A DNA stretch of 64,000 nt from Chryseobacterium salipaludis (GCF_022968825.1 NZ_JALHKS010000001.1:248001-312000), one strand, 5' to 3'. Positions 49,112 through 58,717 are shown, counted from the stretch's first letter. Numbers and translations: made by a program. Notes: a model not told the origin generated them from the sequence alone.

Positions 49112-51691
49112 TTATGCCTTTTCCGGTGCAATCCTCGCTTTATAATTACGATAAAGCAGGAATAAACCAGCCAGCGAAAGCAGTATAAATAACGCAAACG
49201 CAATCAATGAAACGGTTTTGCCGGTCTCAATTACTTTAGGCGCGAAAATCATTTCTACTGTATGTTTTCCTGCCGGCACATGTACGGCACGAAGCAGGTA
49301 ATTGGCTTTTATATAAGGTACTTCGGAACCGTCGATGAGCATTTTCCAGCCGTGCGGATAGTATATCTCTGAGAAAACAGCCAGCTGCGGCGTAGCCGAC
49401 ACAGAACTGAAAGTCAAATGATTGGGTTCGTACGATTTGAGCTCCAGATACGCCGTGGAATCGCTTTGCATCTTTTTGCCTTTAAAGTATGCTGCATCGT
49501 CTTTACCTATGATTGCGGTCTTGCGCGTATCCATTTCTCCGATAAGATCGATCTCCTGATTTGGATTTTCTGCCATGACTACTTCAGATACGAACCAGGC
49601 ATTTCCGTTTGCCGTCGGGTTCGCTACTGCCTGCGGTTCCTGGGCACTGCCGAAAATCATATACTTTGTGTTCAGCATATTCAAAATGCGCGGCACCTTC
49701 ACCGTATCCATCCTGGAAAAGTAATGATCAATCAAATCGTCATAGCGACGCAGCTTTACTGCGTGATAGCCGCCCACTGATGACTTAAAATAGGAAGTAT
49801 TAGTTTCGCTGAATGTGCCAAGTGTCTGGTTATAAATCCGGTAATGACTCTGGTCTTTTTCTGCAATTTCTTCCAGTGTTTTATTGACGTTCACGTTGCT
49901 GAGCAGTCCCATTAAATTTGAATTGTCCCCCACTTTCTGAAAGAGCAAATCGCTGGTCTCCGTTTGAAACGGATTTTCTGTAAAGGTTTTATCAATAAAA
50001 TTATCTGAATTTAAATAACGGTGATCCACGGACCATAAATCGACAAAACTTACCAGACCGATAATAATCAGCGCAACGTTCTGCGAAATTTTATCTTTTA
50101 TAAATAACCATAAGGAACCCGCAACGGCCAGCACGAAGAGAATGGCTTTTACGGCATCTGCGGCAAACATGCTGTATCGCTCCCCAACCAAATACTCAAG
50201 CAGGTAAGGCGGCAGATAAGTTTTTTCCTGAGCCGTGTGAAATCCAAGAATACTTTTGCCGAAAATTAAGAGCAGGACCGTAATCCCGAGGACAGCAGCG
50301 GTAACTCTTATTAAGGTTTTCTCCTTAACATCAGCTGTAAGCAGCGGTTCATTCGCCAGATCTGTATTGTTTCCTGAACTGTTTTTTCCGGAATTAAAAT
50401 ACCGGTATAAGCCAATAATCGCAATCAGCGGGAACAATAATTCCACCACCACCAGAATCGAACTTGGTGCACGGAATTTATTGTAAAAAGGAACAAAATC
50501 AATAAACAGATCCGAAACGATCATGAAGTTGCTTCCCCATGCCAGTAATATCGTCAAAACAGAAGCTCCCAGAATCCAGTATCTGTATTTCTTCCAACCC
50601 AGGAAGAATCCGAGCACTGCCAGAAAACAAACGACTGCGCCCTGATACGCCGGCCCCGAAGTTCCGGGTTGTTCGCCCCAGTACGTTAACGAACTGAACC
50701 CCTGCGCAATTCGGTTCACTTCTTCCTGCGAGCTGGCATTTTCCTGCACCAGTTGCTGAACCTGCGCCATCATTTCGTCGGAGCCTTTTTCATTGCTGGC
50801 TCCGCCCATCAGCCGTGGAATAAACAGATTTAAGGTTTCCAGTTTTCCGTAGCTCCACATCAGCATACTTTCTTTATCCATACCTGCTTTCCCGCCATCG
50901 TGACGCTCATTGGTCAGGATCTGCTTTCCGCGCACCGTTTCGCCCACATATTCAGAGTTGGCCATCAAACGCTGGGAATTCATCCCGACGCCGAGAACCA
51001 TCGCCACAGCCAGAATGCCGCTGCTCAGCCCGAAGTGTTTCCAGTCACGCGTCACCCGAATCGCGCGCACAAGTTCTGACAGGAACAGGAATGCCAGTGC
51101 CAGAAACAGGTAGTACGTCATCTGCGGGTGGTTTGATGATATCTGCAAACCCATAAACAAAGCGGTTACAATAAACCCAGCCACATAATTCCGGCGAATA
51201 TACACCAGCAAAATTCCGGCAAGCAGCGGCGCAAAGTACGCCACCGTATGGATTTTGCCATTGTGCCCGGCCGCCAGCGCGATATAAAAATAGGTTGACA
51301 GCCCGAAGAACGACGCACCCAGCAAGGCAAATTTCCAGTTGCGGACGGCAACCCAGCCTAAAAGATAAAAACCTGCAAACAGCAGAAAGATGTAATTCGC
51401 CGGTTTTGGCAGGAAATTCAGCCAACCGTCAATATTGCGTATCAGGTCGCCGCGGAACTGTGCGCCCATCTGATAGGTAGGCATTCCGCCAAACATGGAG
51501 TCGCTCCAGTAGGTTTCTTTTCCGTGTTCGGCGCGGTAATCCAGCAATTCTTTGGCTCCGCCTTTATATTGTACAATATCGTGCTGAAACAACTGCTTTC
51601 CTGTGAGCACCGGATGTGCATAAAGCACCGCGATGAGCACAAAAACAACAAGGCTTGCGGCTGCGAAAATCAGGTTTTTATTTTTTTTCAT
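49112..51691 (-). CDS. YfhO family membrane protein
   Basis: 859 residues from the ATG giving MKKNKNLIFAAASLVVFVL. About 13 membrane helices: one at the start, a cluster between about 95 and 420, more between 490 and 600, and a last at about 828-850 before a short basic tail. The first outside loop holds DIVQYKGGAKELLDYR and WSDSMFGGMPTYQMG, the family's conserved acceptor region, and the late PHGWKMLIDGSEVPYIKANYLLRAVHVPAGKH is a C-terminal beta-domain block typical of YfhO. In Bacillus YfhO-type proteins transfer sugars onto teichoic acids; here a lipid-linked glycosyltransferase role is inferred. The gene lies 20 bases upstream of the GT4 gene. Confidence 0.83.
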   Translation of the reverse strand: MKKNKNLIFAAASLVVFVLIAVLYAHPVLTGKQLFQHDIVQYKGGAKELLDYRAEHGKETYWSDSMFGGMPTYQMGAQFRGDLIRNIDGWLNFLPKPANYIFLLFAGFYLLGWVAVRNWKFALLGASFFGLSTYFYIALAAGHNGKIHTVAYFAPLLAGILLVYIRRNYVAGFIVTALFMGLQISSNHPQMTYYLFLALAFLFLSELVRAIRVTRDWKHFGLSSGILAVAMVLGVGMNSQRLMANSEYVGETVRGKQILTNERHDGGKAGMDKESMLMWSYGKLETLNLFIPRLMGGASNEKGSDEMMAQVQQLVQENASSQEEVNRIAQGFSSLTYWGEQPGTSGPAYQGAVVCFLAVLGFFLGWKKYRYWILGASVLTILLAWGSNFMIVSDLFIDFVPFYNKFRAPSSILVVVELLFPLIAIIGLYRYFNSGKNSSGNNTDLANEPLLTADVKEKTLIRVTAAVLGITVLLLIFGKSILGFHTAQEKTYLPPYLLEYLVGERYSMFAADAVKAILFVLAVAGSLWLFIKDKISQNVALIIIGLVSFVDLWSVDHRYLNSDNFIDKTFTENPFQTETSDLLFQKVGDNSNLMGLLSNVNVNKTLEEIAEKDQSHYRIYNQTLGTFSETNTSYFKSSVGGYHAVKLRRYDDLIDHYFSRMDTVKVPRILNMLNTKYMIFGSAQEPQAVANPTANGNAWFVSEVVMAENPNQEIDLIGEMDTRKTAIIGKDDAAYFKGKKMQSDSTAYLELKSYEPNHLTFSSVSATPQLAVFSEIYYPHGWKMLIDGSEVPYIKANYLLRAVHVPAGKHTVEMIFAPKVIETGKTVSLIAFALFILLSLAGLFLLYRNYKARIAPEKA

Positions 51692-51710
51692 GGTTGCGGA
51701 TATAATCACA

Positions 51711-51735
51711 AAAACCCTCCGGCAACAGCCAGAGG
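51711..51735 (-). terminator. Terminator after the DUF4834 gene
   Basis: On the minus strand CCTCTGGC (complement 51728-51735) pairs with GCCGGAGG (complement 51716-51723), loop TGTT, followed by GTTTTTG. It separates DUF4834 from YfhO. Confidence 0.78.
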
Positions 51736-51743
51736 ATTTATTA

Positions 51744-51959
51744 TTACTTTTTAGTTTCGTCTATTTCCTCGTAATCCACGGTTTCAGCATCCCAGTGAAT
51801 TTTTGACTTTGAATCTTTTTTCTTCTGCGAAGTTGCCGGCTGCTCCCGTCGCGGCGGGCGCGTATAGCGGAAAATGCTGTTCACAAAAAGCCGCTTCAGG
51901 ATATTCCAGACGAAGAACACAATGACCGTGGTTAGAATCAGTTCTAAAACGTATTTCAT
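51744..51959 (-). CDS. DUF4834 family small membrane protein
   Basis: 71 residues: a membrane helix (about 5-25, ELILTTVIVFFVWNILKRLF), an FxxSIFRYTRPPR segment, then a soluble charged tail ending IHWDAETVDYEEIDETKK, in which the 'DAETVDYEEI' string is diagnostic of the family. Single-pass with the tail probably in the cytosol. Function unknown; the family is confined to Bacteroidetes as far as I know. Located between DUF6263 and YfhO. Confidence 0.85.
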   Translation of the reverse strand: MKYVLELILTTVIVFFVWNILKRLFVNSIFRYTRPPRREQPATSQKKKDSKSKIHWDAETVDYEEIDETKK

Positions 51960-51996
51960 AAAATATTAATCAAAAAAATAACAGCAACTGCACACT

Positions 51997-53061
51997 TTAT
52001 TTGCCTTTCACCGACACGGTGGAGTTGGACACAGATTTCATGGTCTGGCTTTGTTTTCCGTCGGACAGGGTTTCTGACTGTGTTGTCTTTACGGTCACGT
52101 TTTGATTTTTCACCCAGCCGGTCGCTTCATCCAGTACAATATTTCCGTTTTGAGAAAGCTCAGAACTCATTGTTCTGGTAATGCCTTCCTGTGTGTTTTT
52201 ATCTGATTTTTTCGGAATACCACCCGCAACGGTAATCTCGGCCGTACCATCACCTGCGCTTTTCAGCGTGTATTTTGTCGTCAGTTTTATCTTGCCATCA
52301 GGCGTGGCATTTTCGCTTTCAGTCCAGCTCTCACCTTTCTTCACTCCTTTCGCCGGCAGAAGGACCAGGTTTTTAGCAAACTGATCTTTCAGCATTTTTT
52401 CATTAAAGCTTTGTTTAAAGCTGCCTGCAAATGCATTTTTTTCCTTGGCGTCTTTGAGCACGGTTCCGACCGCCGCGGTTACTTTGGTATAAATCGGGTC
52501 AAAACCTGTGATTGAAACCACCTCACCGTTCTGTTTCATTTTCATGTTTAAGGAATTACCGATCAATGCCTTATTCACATTCCACATCATCTTCAGCTGC
52601 TCATCTTTTGGTGCCGCCTGCTTCGTATCCACAGTCACCGTCTGCCCGTTGGCCGTCTGGCTGTTTCGCTTGCCCAGCAGATTGACAGAAATATCATAAA
52701 CGCCGTCTTTAAAATCATTTACGGTGAAAGACATTTCATCGGTCATTTCGCTGGTGCCGCTCTGTGCTTTTCCGTCCGGACCGGTGAGTGTCTGCACATC
52801 CTTTTGATGCGTTATCAGCGGATAGGTCTGGCCTTTTTCAAGCTTAAAACTTTGTTTGTACACTCCATTCTCTGCGTACACTGCCGGCTGACCGCTTACG
52901 ATCGTGGCATCATTTGTATTCGATGCAGTGGCACTGTCGGCCGGAACTTCCACCGTAATGGTTTCGCCTGTGGCCGGATCTGTTTTGGTTATCGTTTTTG
53001 TTTCTTTCTTACAGGCAGTTAAAGTAAGAACCAAAACTGCCAGTACGGATACTTTTTTCAT
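51997..53061 (-). CDS. DUF6263 family lipoprotein
   Basis: 354 residues from the ATG giving MKKVSVLAVLVLTLTACKK; the lipobox LTAC puts the modified cysteine at about 17. After an acidic Thr/Ser-rich linker the domain shows YKQSFKLEKGQTYPLITHQK near 85-105, YDISVNLLGKR, KMKQNGEVVSITGFDP, PAKGVKKGESW and QNGNIVLDEATGWVKNQNV, the recurring layout of DUF6263 (an internal tandem beta-fold). Anchored to the inner or outer membrane; role unknown. Its TAAATTTG box lies at the complement of 53116-53123, giving a leader of about 50 bases. Confidence 0.82.
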   Translation of the reverse strand: MKKVSVLAVLVLTLTACKKETKTITKTDPATGETITVEVPADSATASNTNDATIVSGQPAVYAENGVYKQSFKLEKGQTYPLITHQKDVQTLTGPDGKAQSGTSEMTDEMSFTVNDFKDGVYDISVNLLGKRNSQTANGQTVTVDTKQAAPKDEQLKMMWNVNKALIGNSLNMKMKQNGEVVSITGFDPIYTKVTAAVGTVLKDAKEKNAFAGSFKQSFNEKMLKDQFAKNLVLLPAKGVKKGESWTESENATPDGKIKLTTKYTLKSAGDGTAEITVAGGIPKKSDKNTQEGITRTMSSELSQNGNIVLDEATGWVKNQNVTVKTTQSETLSDGKQSQTMKSVSNSTVSVKGK

Positions 53062-53273
53062 TAAAATAGTTTTCAGCAATTGCATCCGGGCTGTACCGGA
53101 AAATTCTACGAAGCACAAATTTAAACTAATTATTTAAGCTGTTTTAAAACTTGTGTTTATTTTAACGCTTGCCGAGAAATGCTTTTTCAGGAGGGGCGCC
53201 TGGAAACGGACTCAGAGGGAAAGCATTAAATTTTAGTTAAATTTGCTTTTTAACAAATCCTGACCTTATTTTT

Positions 53274-55295
53274 ATGAATAATATTTTGCTCCGCCCATTT
53301 GAAACGGCTTATGCGTCCGCTCCTTTTTCAGCCATTAAAGAAGAAAATTTTGTACCTGCTTTTAAAGAACTTATATCTGAAGCAGAGCAGGAAATCGAAC
53401 AAATAGTGAATAATCCTGCCGCACCGGATTTCGCTAATGTAATTGAAGCCATGGCCTATTCCGGACAACAGCTCGAAATTGTTTCATCCCTGTTCTTTAA
53501 TTTAAATTCAGCCGAAACCAACGATACCATCCAGCAAATTGCGCAGGAAGTTTCGCCGATGCTTACCGAATTTTCCGCGAAAATTTCCCAGAACGAAAAG
53601 CTTTTTGAAAAAATTAAAAAAGTATATGAAGAATGCGACCGTGCGAAACTTACGGAAGAGCAGAATACTTTATTGCTTGAAACGTACAAAGGGTTTGTAA
53701 GAAGCGGTGCTTTGCTGAATAAAGAAGATAAAGCCCGGTTCAAGGAAATCAGCATGGAACTCTCCCGCAAATCCTTACAGTTTGGGCAAAATGTACTGGC
53801 AGAAACAAATGACTATTTTAAGCATATTACTGATGTTTCCGAGCTCGAAGGTATTCCGGAAGCGGTTCTGGAACAATACCGCGCAGAAGCGAAAGAGCGC
53901 GGCCTCGAAGGGTATGTGATTACTTTGCATTACCCGAGTTATGTGCCGCTGATTACTTATGCACGCAACCGCGAACTTCGCCGCGAACTCGCTCTAGCCA
54001 ATGGAAAAAAAGGTTTTCAGAACAACAGTTATGATAATCAGGGCCTGATTCGTGACCTCATTCTATTAAAACAGGAAAAAGCAAAATTGCTGGGCTACGA
54101 CAGTTATGCTGATTTTGTGCTGGAAGAAAGGATGGCTAAATCTCCAGCAGAGGTTACCTCATTTCTGAACGAACTGCTGGAAAAAGCAAAACCGTTCGCA
54201 ATTCAGGAAACAGATGAACTGAAAAAGCTGGCTGCAGAAGACGGCATTGAAGAAATGCACAGTTATGACCACGCCTATTATGCTGAAAAGCTGCGCCGAG
54301 TGAAATTTGATATTGATGATGAAGAACTGAAACCTTTCTTCCCGCTGGAAAAAGTGCAGGCAGCCGTGTTTACCCTTGCCGGCAAACTGTTTAACCTGGA
54401 GTTCCGCGAAACATCGGACGTGGATAAATATCATCCGGAAGTGCGCACCTATGAAATTTATGAAGACGGCCGTTACAAGGCTCTGCTGTACGCCGATTAT
54501 TTCCCGCGCAAGGGCAAACGCGCCGGTGCCTGGATGACCAGTTTCCGAAGCCAATATCGAAAAGACGGCGAAAATTACCGTCCTCACATCTCAGTGGTCT
54601 GCAATTTTTCGCGCCCGTCGGCAGATACGCCCAGCCTGCTCACCTTTCAGGAAGTAACCACGCTTTTCCATGAGTTCGGGCATGCGCTCCACGGCGTACT
54701 GGCCGATACGGTGTATCCCAATTTATCAGGCACTTCGGTGAAATGGGATTTTGTGGAATTACCTTCTCAGTTCCTGGAAAATTATTGCTATGAACCGGAA
54801 TTCCTGCAAACTTTTGCGCACCATTACCAAACAGGTGAAGTATTGCCCATGGAGAAAATCGAGAAAATTGCTGCCTCCAAAAATTTTATGGAAGGCTACC
54901 AAACCTTACGGCAAATTGGTTTTGGAATCCTGGATATGGCCTATCATACCCAGCCGGAAAAAGTTGGCGATATTCAAACCTTTGAAACGGAAGAAACCAA
55001 AGCGACCCACCTCTACCCGAGCAATCCGGAAACGGTGATGAGCACCAGCTTTTCGCATATTTTCCAGGGCGGATATTCCGCAGGATATTATTCCTACAAG
55101 TGGGCCGAGGTACTGGATGCAGATGCTTTCCAGTTTTTTAAAGACAATGGGATCTTCAACGAAGATATCGCCGCGCGTTATAAAAAAATGCTGTCACTCG
55201 GCGGCACCCAAGACCCGATGCAACTATACCGCGATTTCCGCGGTCGTGAGCCGCAGGTGGAAAGCCTGCTCAAAAGAGCTTTTAATCTAAATTAA
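53274..55295 (+). CDS. M3 family oligopeptidase (Dcp/PrlC type)
   Basis: 673 residues. The zinc motif HEFGH is at 466-470 in TTLFHEFGHALHG, with the third ligand in WDFVELPSQFLENY downstream, and TSVKWDFVELPS is typical of Dcp/oligopeptidase A. The rest is the helical prolate domain. There is no signal peptide, so it is cytosolic and trims short peptides. A helical insertion before the active site is normal. Upstream TAAATTTG at 53238-53245 is a possible -7 box; a strong terminator follows the stop. Substrate class (di- versus oligopeptidase) cannot be told. Confidence 0.92.
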   Translation: MNNILLRPFETAYASAPFSAIKEENFVPAFKELISEAEQEIEQIVNNPAAPDFANVIEAMAYSGQQLEIVSSLFFNLNSAETNDTIQQIAQEVSPMLTEFSAKISQNEKLFEKIKKVYEECDRAKLTEEQNTLLLETYKGFVRSGALLNKEDKARFKEISMELSRKSLQFGQNVLAETNDYFKHITDVSELEGIPEAVLEQYRAEAKERGLEGYVITLHYPSYVPLITYARNRELRRELALANGKKGFQNNSYDNQGLIRDLILLKQEKAKLLGYDSYADFVLEERMAKSPAEVTSFLNELLEKAKPFAIQETDELKKLAAEDGIEEMHSYDHAYYAEKLRRVKFDIDDEELKPFFPLEKVQAAVFTLAGKLFNLEFRETSDVDKYHPEVRTYEIYEDGRYKALLYADYFPRKGKRAGAWMTSFRSQYRKDGENYRPHISVVCNFSRPSADTPSLLTFQEVTTLFHEFGHALHGVLADTVYPNLSGTSVKWDFVELPSQFLENYCYEPEFLQTFAHHYQTGEVLPMEKIEKIAASKNFMEGYQTLRQIGFGILDMAYHTQPEKVGDIQTFETEETKATHLYPSNPETVMSTSFSHIFQGGYSAGYYSYKWAEVLDADAFQFFKDNGIFNEDIAARYKKMLSLGGTQDPMQLYRDFRGREPQVESLLKRAFNLN

Positions 55296-55300
55296 AAAAC

Positions 55301-55337
55301 AAAGCCGCACTACTTTTCAAAAGGTGCGGCTTTTTAC
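55301..55337. terminator. Bidirectional terminator between M3 peptidase and flippase-like gene
   Basis: Perfect 10-bp repeat AAAGCCGCAC (55301-55310) / GTGCGGCTTT (55324-55333) with a 13-nt loop that itself has a TTTTCAAAA centre; T tract follows on the plus strand and A run precedes on the other. Confidence 0.9.
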
Positions 55338-55352
55338 TATATAGAAGTAATT

Positions 55353-56381
55353 TTAAGAACGTTTACGGCTGCGTTCCCGCGCCAGCACCGGTATAGCGAT
55401 AACGCCCATGACCAGCATAATTACCAACTGCATGGTATGTGAAATAAAACCATAAGATAAACCGACTTCGCCTCCCTCTTCCGGGTCCAAACCCAAGGAC
55501 AGAAACAGCGCCATAATCCCGAACTTCAGGGCCAGGTGATACGCGCCAATGCCGCCGGAGGCCGGTACCATCATGCCCATGGTTCCCACCACGATAATGA
55601 AAAAGCCATCGGCCCAGGTGAAGCCGGAAGTTTCCGGCAACGCAAAACAAACCAGATAGGCTGCCAGATAATAGGAAACCCAGATGCCAGCCGTATAAAA
55701 AATAAATTTCTTTTTTTCTTTCATACGGAAAACGGACATCAAACCATCACCGATTCCGCGCAAAAAACCGACTATTTTCTGATACAGCGGTAACTGCTGC
55801 AGCTTCTTACGCAGTACAAAAAATATAATGATTACCACGGTCAGCGCGCCGGCGATCAGAAGCCAGCGATTACCTGTGCTTTGTGTATCAGTTTTCTGCT
55901 GCGTTATATATTTATAAAAAGCAATAAATGCGTCGTATTTGAAGATCAAGGTCAGAATGAGAAAGACTACCATACAGAGCAAATCAATTACACGCTCCAG
56001 GATAATCGTTCCGAAAGATTTGTCGACCGGAACATCTTCTACACTGTACAAGGCCGTGGCACGTGCCACTTCGCCACTGCGCGGAATGGTAAGATTCATC
56101 AGATAACCGAACGACAGTGTCCAAAAAGCGTTAGACGTTTTCACCGTATAACCCATCGGCTGCAGAAGCAAATTCCAGCGAACCGCGCGGAACCAGTATG
56201 CGGCGATTCCAAAGGCCGCCGCCAGCAAAACCCAGAAATAATTGGCCTTTGCAAAATAACCGGCAATGCGGGAAAACTCAATTCCCTTCAGCGCCCACCA
56301 CATAAACACGGCTGCGATTGCCAGGGAAATAACAATGGTTACAGCTGTTTTAAGCGCGGACTTCTTCGGTTTTTCTTCCAA
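55353..56381 (-). CDS. Lysylphosphatidylglycerol-synthase-type integral membrane (flippase-like) protein
   Basis: 342 residues starting at TTG (complement of 56379-56381), 11 bases after the panD stop; MEEKPKKSALKTAVTIVIS is a convincing cytosolic basic start and no other start fits. Eight or so membrane segments with the LPTPGGxG-like region rendered as VPASGGIGAYHLALKFGIM and the family's early IPRSGEVARATALYS. Relatives (UPF0104, MprF N-domain) move lipids across membranes; the soluble transferase half of MprF is absent. Co-transcribed with panD. Confidence 0.83.
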   Translation of the reverse strand: MEEKPKKSALKTAVTIVISLAIAAVFMWWALKGIEFSRIAGYFAKANYFWVLLAAAFGIAAYWFRAVRWNLLLQPMGYTVKTSNAFWTLSFGYLMNLTIPRSGEVARATALYSVEDVPVDKSFGTIILERVIDLLCMVVFLILTLIFKYDAFIAFYKYITQQKTDTQSTGNRWLLIAGALTVVIIIFFVLRKKLQQLPLYQKIVGFLRGIGDGLMSVFRMKEKKKFIFYTAGIWVSYYLAAYLVCFALPETSGFTWADGFFIIVVGTMGMMVPASGGIGAYHLALKFGIMALFLSLGLDPEEGGEVGLSYGFISHTMQLVIMLVMGVIAIPVLARERSRKRS

Positions 56382-56391
56382 GATATTTTAT

Positions 56392-56742
56392 TTACGTAAG
56401 CAGATTGGTTCGTTCATCCGGGAAGATAATTTTAGGCTGGAAAGTTTGTGCTTCTTCCGGCGTCATATGCGCATAGGCAATGATAATGATGATATCATCT
56501 TTCTGTACGCGCCTCGCGGCAGGCCCGTTCAGGCACACTTCACCGGAGCCACGCTTGCCTTTGATGGCATAGGTATCGAACCGTTCCCCATTATTGACGT
56601 TTACGATATAGACCCTTTCGCCCACAAAAATACCGGCGGCTTCCAGCAAATCTTCATCAATGGTGATGCTGCCAATATAATTAAGGTCTGATTCCGTTAC
56701 GCGTACGCGGTGAATCTTGGATTTGAATACTTCAAGTAACAT
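56392..56742 (-). CDS. panD: Aspartate 1-decarboxylase precursor
   Basis: 116 residues. The self-cleavage Gly24-Ser25 pair is present in [10 protein letters not shown]; the new N-terminal serine becomes the pyruvoyl cofactor. [57 protein letters not shown] follow family order. It makes beta-alanine for pantothenate. Only ATG that fits; a TAAATTTG box lies at the complement of 56747-56754, leaving almost no leader. The flippase-like gene follows. Confidence 0.94.
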   Translation of the reverse strand: MLLEVFKSKIHRVRVTESDLNYIGSITIDEDLLEAAGIFVGERVYIVNVNNGERFDTYAIKGKRGSGEVCLNGPAARRVQKDDIIIIIAYAHMTPEEAQTFQPKIIFPDERTNLLT

Positions 56743-57126
56743 GGCGCAAATTTACTTATTTTTAATAAAAGCCCGGAGACAATATTGAAATTGAAACGGA
56801 AATTAACACAGTCGCTCATTAATTATAAAGTGTTGATTTACCAGCTTTTATAAAATTAAAAAATTATGGGAAACGAGTAATTATATTTTGTATTATTCGT
56901 AATTTCGAAATTAAAACAGCCGTTTGATTAAAAGGCCGTTCCCTATTGCTTTACCGGAAACTGCCCCCACCGCAAACGCCATAGAATGGCAGCGTGCTGA
57001 TTTTGAAGGTTTTGGTTAAAATTCCCTAATTATTGATGTTTGGTCAGAAAATTGCAAAAGATTTGTGCAATATGAAAAATGTTTTATATTTGCTATAGAA
57101 TCAAACTAACCTAAATACCATTTACT
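56743..57126. other. 384-bp intergenic region between panD and the HU gene
   Basis: AT-rich in its left half, with the panD -7 box at its left edge and a perfect Bacteroidetes promoter for HU at 57062-57092. The middle has no coding frame, repeat or T-tailed hairpin that I can support. The length suggests extra regulatory DNA for HU. Confidence 0.5.
57062..57092 (+). promoter_or_regulatory. Canonical Bacteroidetes promoter of the HU gene
   Basis: TTTG (57062-57065), exactly 19 bases, TATATTTG (57085-57092): a complete match to the -33 TTTG / -7 TAnnTTTG consensus. The ATG at 57127 leaves a leader of about 28 bases. Confidence 0.85.
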
Positions 57127-57420
57127 ATGAACAAGTCGGAATTAATTGATGCAATGGCAAAAGATGCCAATATTTCTAAAGTACAAGCAAAAGCTGCTTT
57201 GGAATCGTTTATTTCCAATGTAACTGAAACGTTGAAAGAAGCAGATGGCAAAGTGTCATTGGTAGGTTTCGGAACATTCTCCGTGTCTGAAAGAGCTGCA
57301 CGTCAGGGAATCAACCCTGCAACCAAGCAACCTATTAAAATCGCTGCCAAGAAAGTAGCTAAATTTAAGCCGGGCGCAGAACTGTCTGACTCTGTAATGG
57401 GTGGCAGCAAGAAGAAATAA
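57127..57420 (+). CDS. hup: HU family DNA-binding protein
   Basis: 97 residues. MNKSELIDAMAKDANIS, FGTFSVSERAARQGINPATK and the following IAAKKVAKFKPG are the standard HU body; the GFGTF turn and RxGxNPxTK beta-arm (about 50-72) intercalate in bent DNA. The final MGGSKKK is a basic tail. It is an abundant nucleoid protein. The promoter is the strongest consensus in the window, in keeping with high expression, and the gene is closed by a terminator. Confidence 0.95.
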   Translation: MNKSELIDAMAKDANISKVQAKAALESFISNVTETLKEADGKVSLVGFGTFSVSERAARQGINPATKQPIKIAAKKVAKFKPGAELSDSVMGGSKKK

Positions 57421-57441
57421 TTTTGCTCTGCAGAAAAGAAT

Positions 57442-57471
57442 AATCCCGGCTCCAGGCCGGGATTTTTTTTA
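57442..57471. terminator. Terminator after the HU gene
   Basis: AATCCCGGC (57442-57450) with GCCGGGATT (57456-57464), 5-nt loop, then TTTTTTT on the plus strand; the T run adjoins the end of the converging pdxH gene. Confidence 0.9.
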
Positions 57472-58113
57472 TGGTGCGAGGCGGCTGATTTTCCAGTCGA
57501 GTCCGTTCTCCAGACGATAGATAATCCGGTCGTGCAAACGGTTGGGCCTGCCCTGCCAGAATTCAATTTCGTCCGGTTTTGCCAGATAACCGCCCCAATT
57601 ACCGGGCCGCGGAATCTCTTTGTCGCTGTAAGCGGACTCCAGCTCATGCAAACGGTTTTCCAGGAACTCGCGGTCAGGAATTTCCTGGCTTTGCGGCGAA
57701 ACAACTGCGCCGAGCTGACTTCCTTTCGGTCTCGCGTGGAAATAACCATCACTTAGGTTTTCGGCCAGCCGCTCCGCGCGAGCGCGGATGATTACCTGCC
57801 GCTCCAGCATGGGCCAGAAAAAATGCAGGCAGATTTGCGGATGTGCCTCAATAGCTTTTCCTTTCCGGCTTTCATAATTTGTATAGAAGACAAATCCCTG
57901 CCAGTCATAACTCTTCAGCAAAACCATGCGGCTGCGCGGATACCCGTCCGGCTCCACGGTACAAAGAGCCACGGCATTGGCTTCAGCAATCTGCGGATGC
58001 TCCTCTGCTTGCATAAACCAATTGCGGAACTGCTCCATCGGATTGTCGCGGACCATGCTCTCCAAAAGTTCTCCGCGCTCGTAAGATTTTCTTTTATCGT
58101 GCAGGTTTTCCAT
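57469..58113 (-). CDS. pdxH: Pyridoxamine 5'-phosphate oxidase
   Basis: 214 residues. FMN-binding split-barrel motifs are all present: RMVLLKSYDWQGFVFYTNY, HFFWPMLERQVIIRA, GSQLGAVVSPQSQEIPDREF, PRPGNWGGYLAKPDEIEFWQG and NRLHDRIIYR at the end. The enzyme oxidises PNP or PMP to pyridoxal 5'-phosphate. It is the cofactor used by several enzymes encoded here (the cysteine synthase-like and aminotransferase genes), though nothing ties their regulation together. Confidence 0.95.
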   Translation of the reverse strand: MENLHDKRKSYERGELLESMVRDNPMEQFRNWFMQAEEHPQIAEANAVALCTVEPDGYPRSRMVLLKSYDWQGFVFYTNYESRKGKAIEAHPQICLHFFWPMLERQVIIRARAERLAENLSDGYFHARPKGSQLGAVVSPQSQEIPDREFLENRLHELESAYSDKEIPRPGNWGGYLAKPDEIEFWQGRPNRLHDRIIYRLENGLDWKISRLAP

Positions 58114-58166
58114 ATAATTTTTATTAATTTTGATTTACGTTTGCTTTATTCAAAGGTTATTTACAC

Positions 58167-58715
58167 ATGAGTTACTCTTACAAAGGTAAAATTTTAATAT
58201 CCACTCCCGACCTCGGCGGCGACATTTTTTCACGCTCCGTGGTACTGATTATCGCCCACAATGATGACGGCGCTTTCGGCCTTATCCTGAATAAAAAGAA
58301 TGATGAAATGAGCAACAAACTGCTCGACATTTTTGGCTTCCAGATGCCGGTGTACGAGGGCGGCCCGGTGGAAAACGATAAAATATTTTTTATCTGTAAA
58401 GGAGAACAGGTGACCGACACCTATACCGAAATCTCAGACGATTACTACCTGACCGAAGATGTGGAAAATGTGGTTTCAGCACTTATTGAACTTCGCCTGC
58501 CCATCAGTGATGTAAAGATATTTTCCGGTTACAGCGGCTGGGGTAGCCAGCAGCTTGACCGCGAAATCCAACAGAAAATGTGGACACCGGTGGATGTGTA
58601 TAACCTGGATTACACCTCTCCTAACGACCAGAGTCTCTGGAAAAATATTATGCAGAATCTCGGCGGTGAATTCCTGCTTTGGGCCAATGCTCCGACTGAC
58701 GTGTCGATGAACTGA
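58167..58715 (+). CDS. YqgE/AlgH family protein
   Basis: 182 residues from the ATG giving MSYSYKGKILISTPDLGGD. GDIFSRSVVLIIAHNDDGAFGLILNK is the family's N-terminal core, VYEGGPVENDKIFFI and FSGYSGWGSQQLDREI the conserved middle. The role of YqgE/AlgH is not settled. A TACGTTTG string at 58136-58143 may be its -7 box. The stop is two bases from the stop of the converging class IV gene, so there is no room for a terminator between them. Confidence 0.9.
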   Translation: MSYSYKGKILISTPDLGGDIFSRSVVLIIAHNDDGAFGLILNKKNDEMSNKLLDIFGFQMPVYEGGPVENDKIFFICKGEQVTDTYTEISDDYYLTEDVENVVSALIELRLPISDVKIFSGYSGWGSQQLDREIQQKMWTPVDVYNLDYTSPNDQSLWKNIMQNLGGEFLLWANAPTDVSMN

Positions 58716-58717
58716 TA

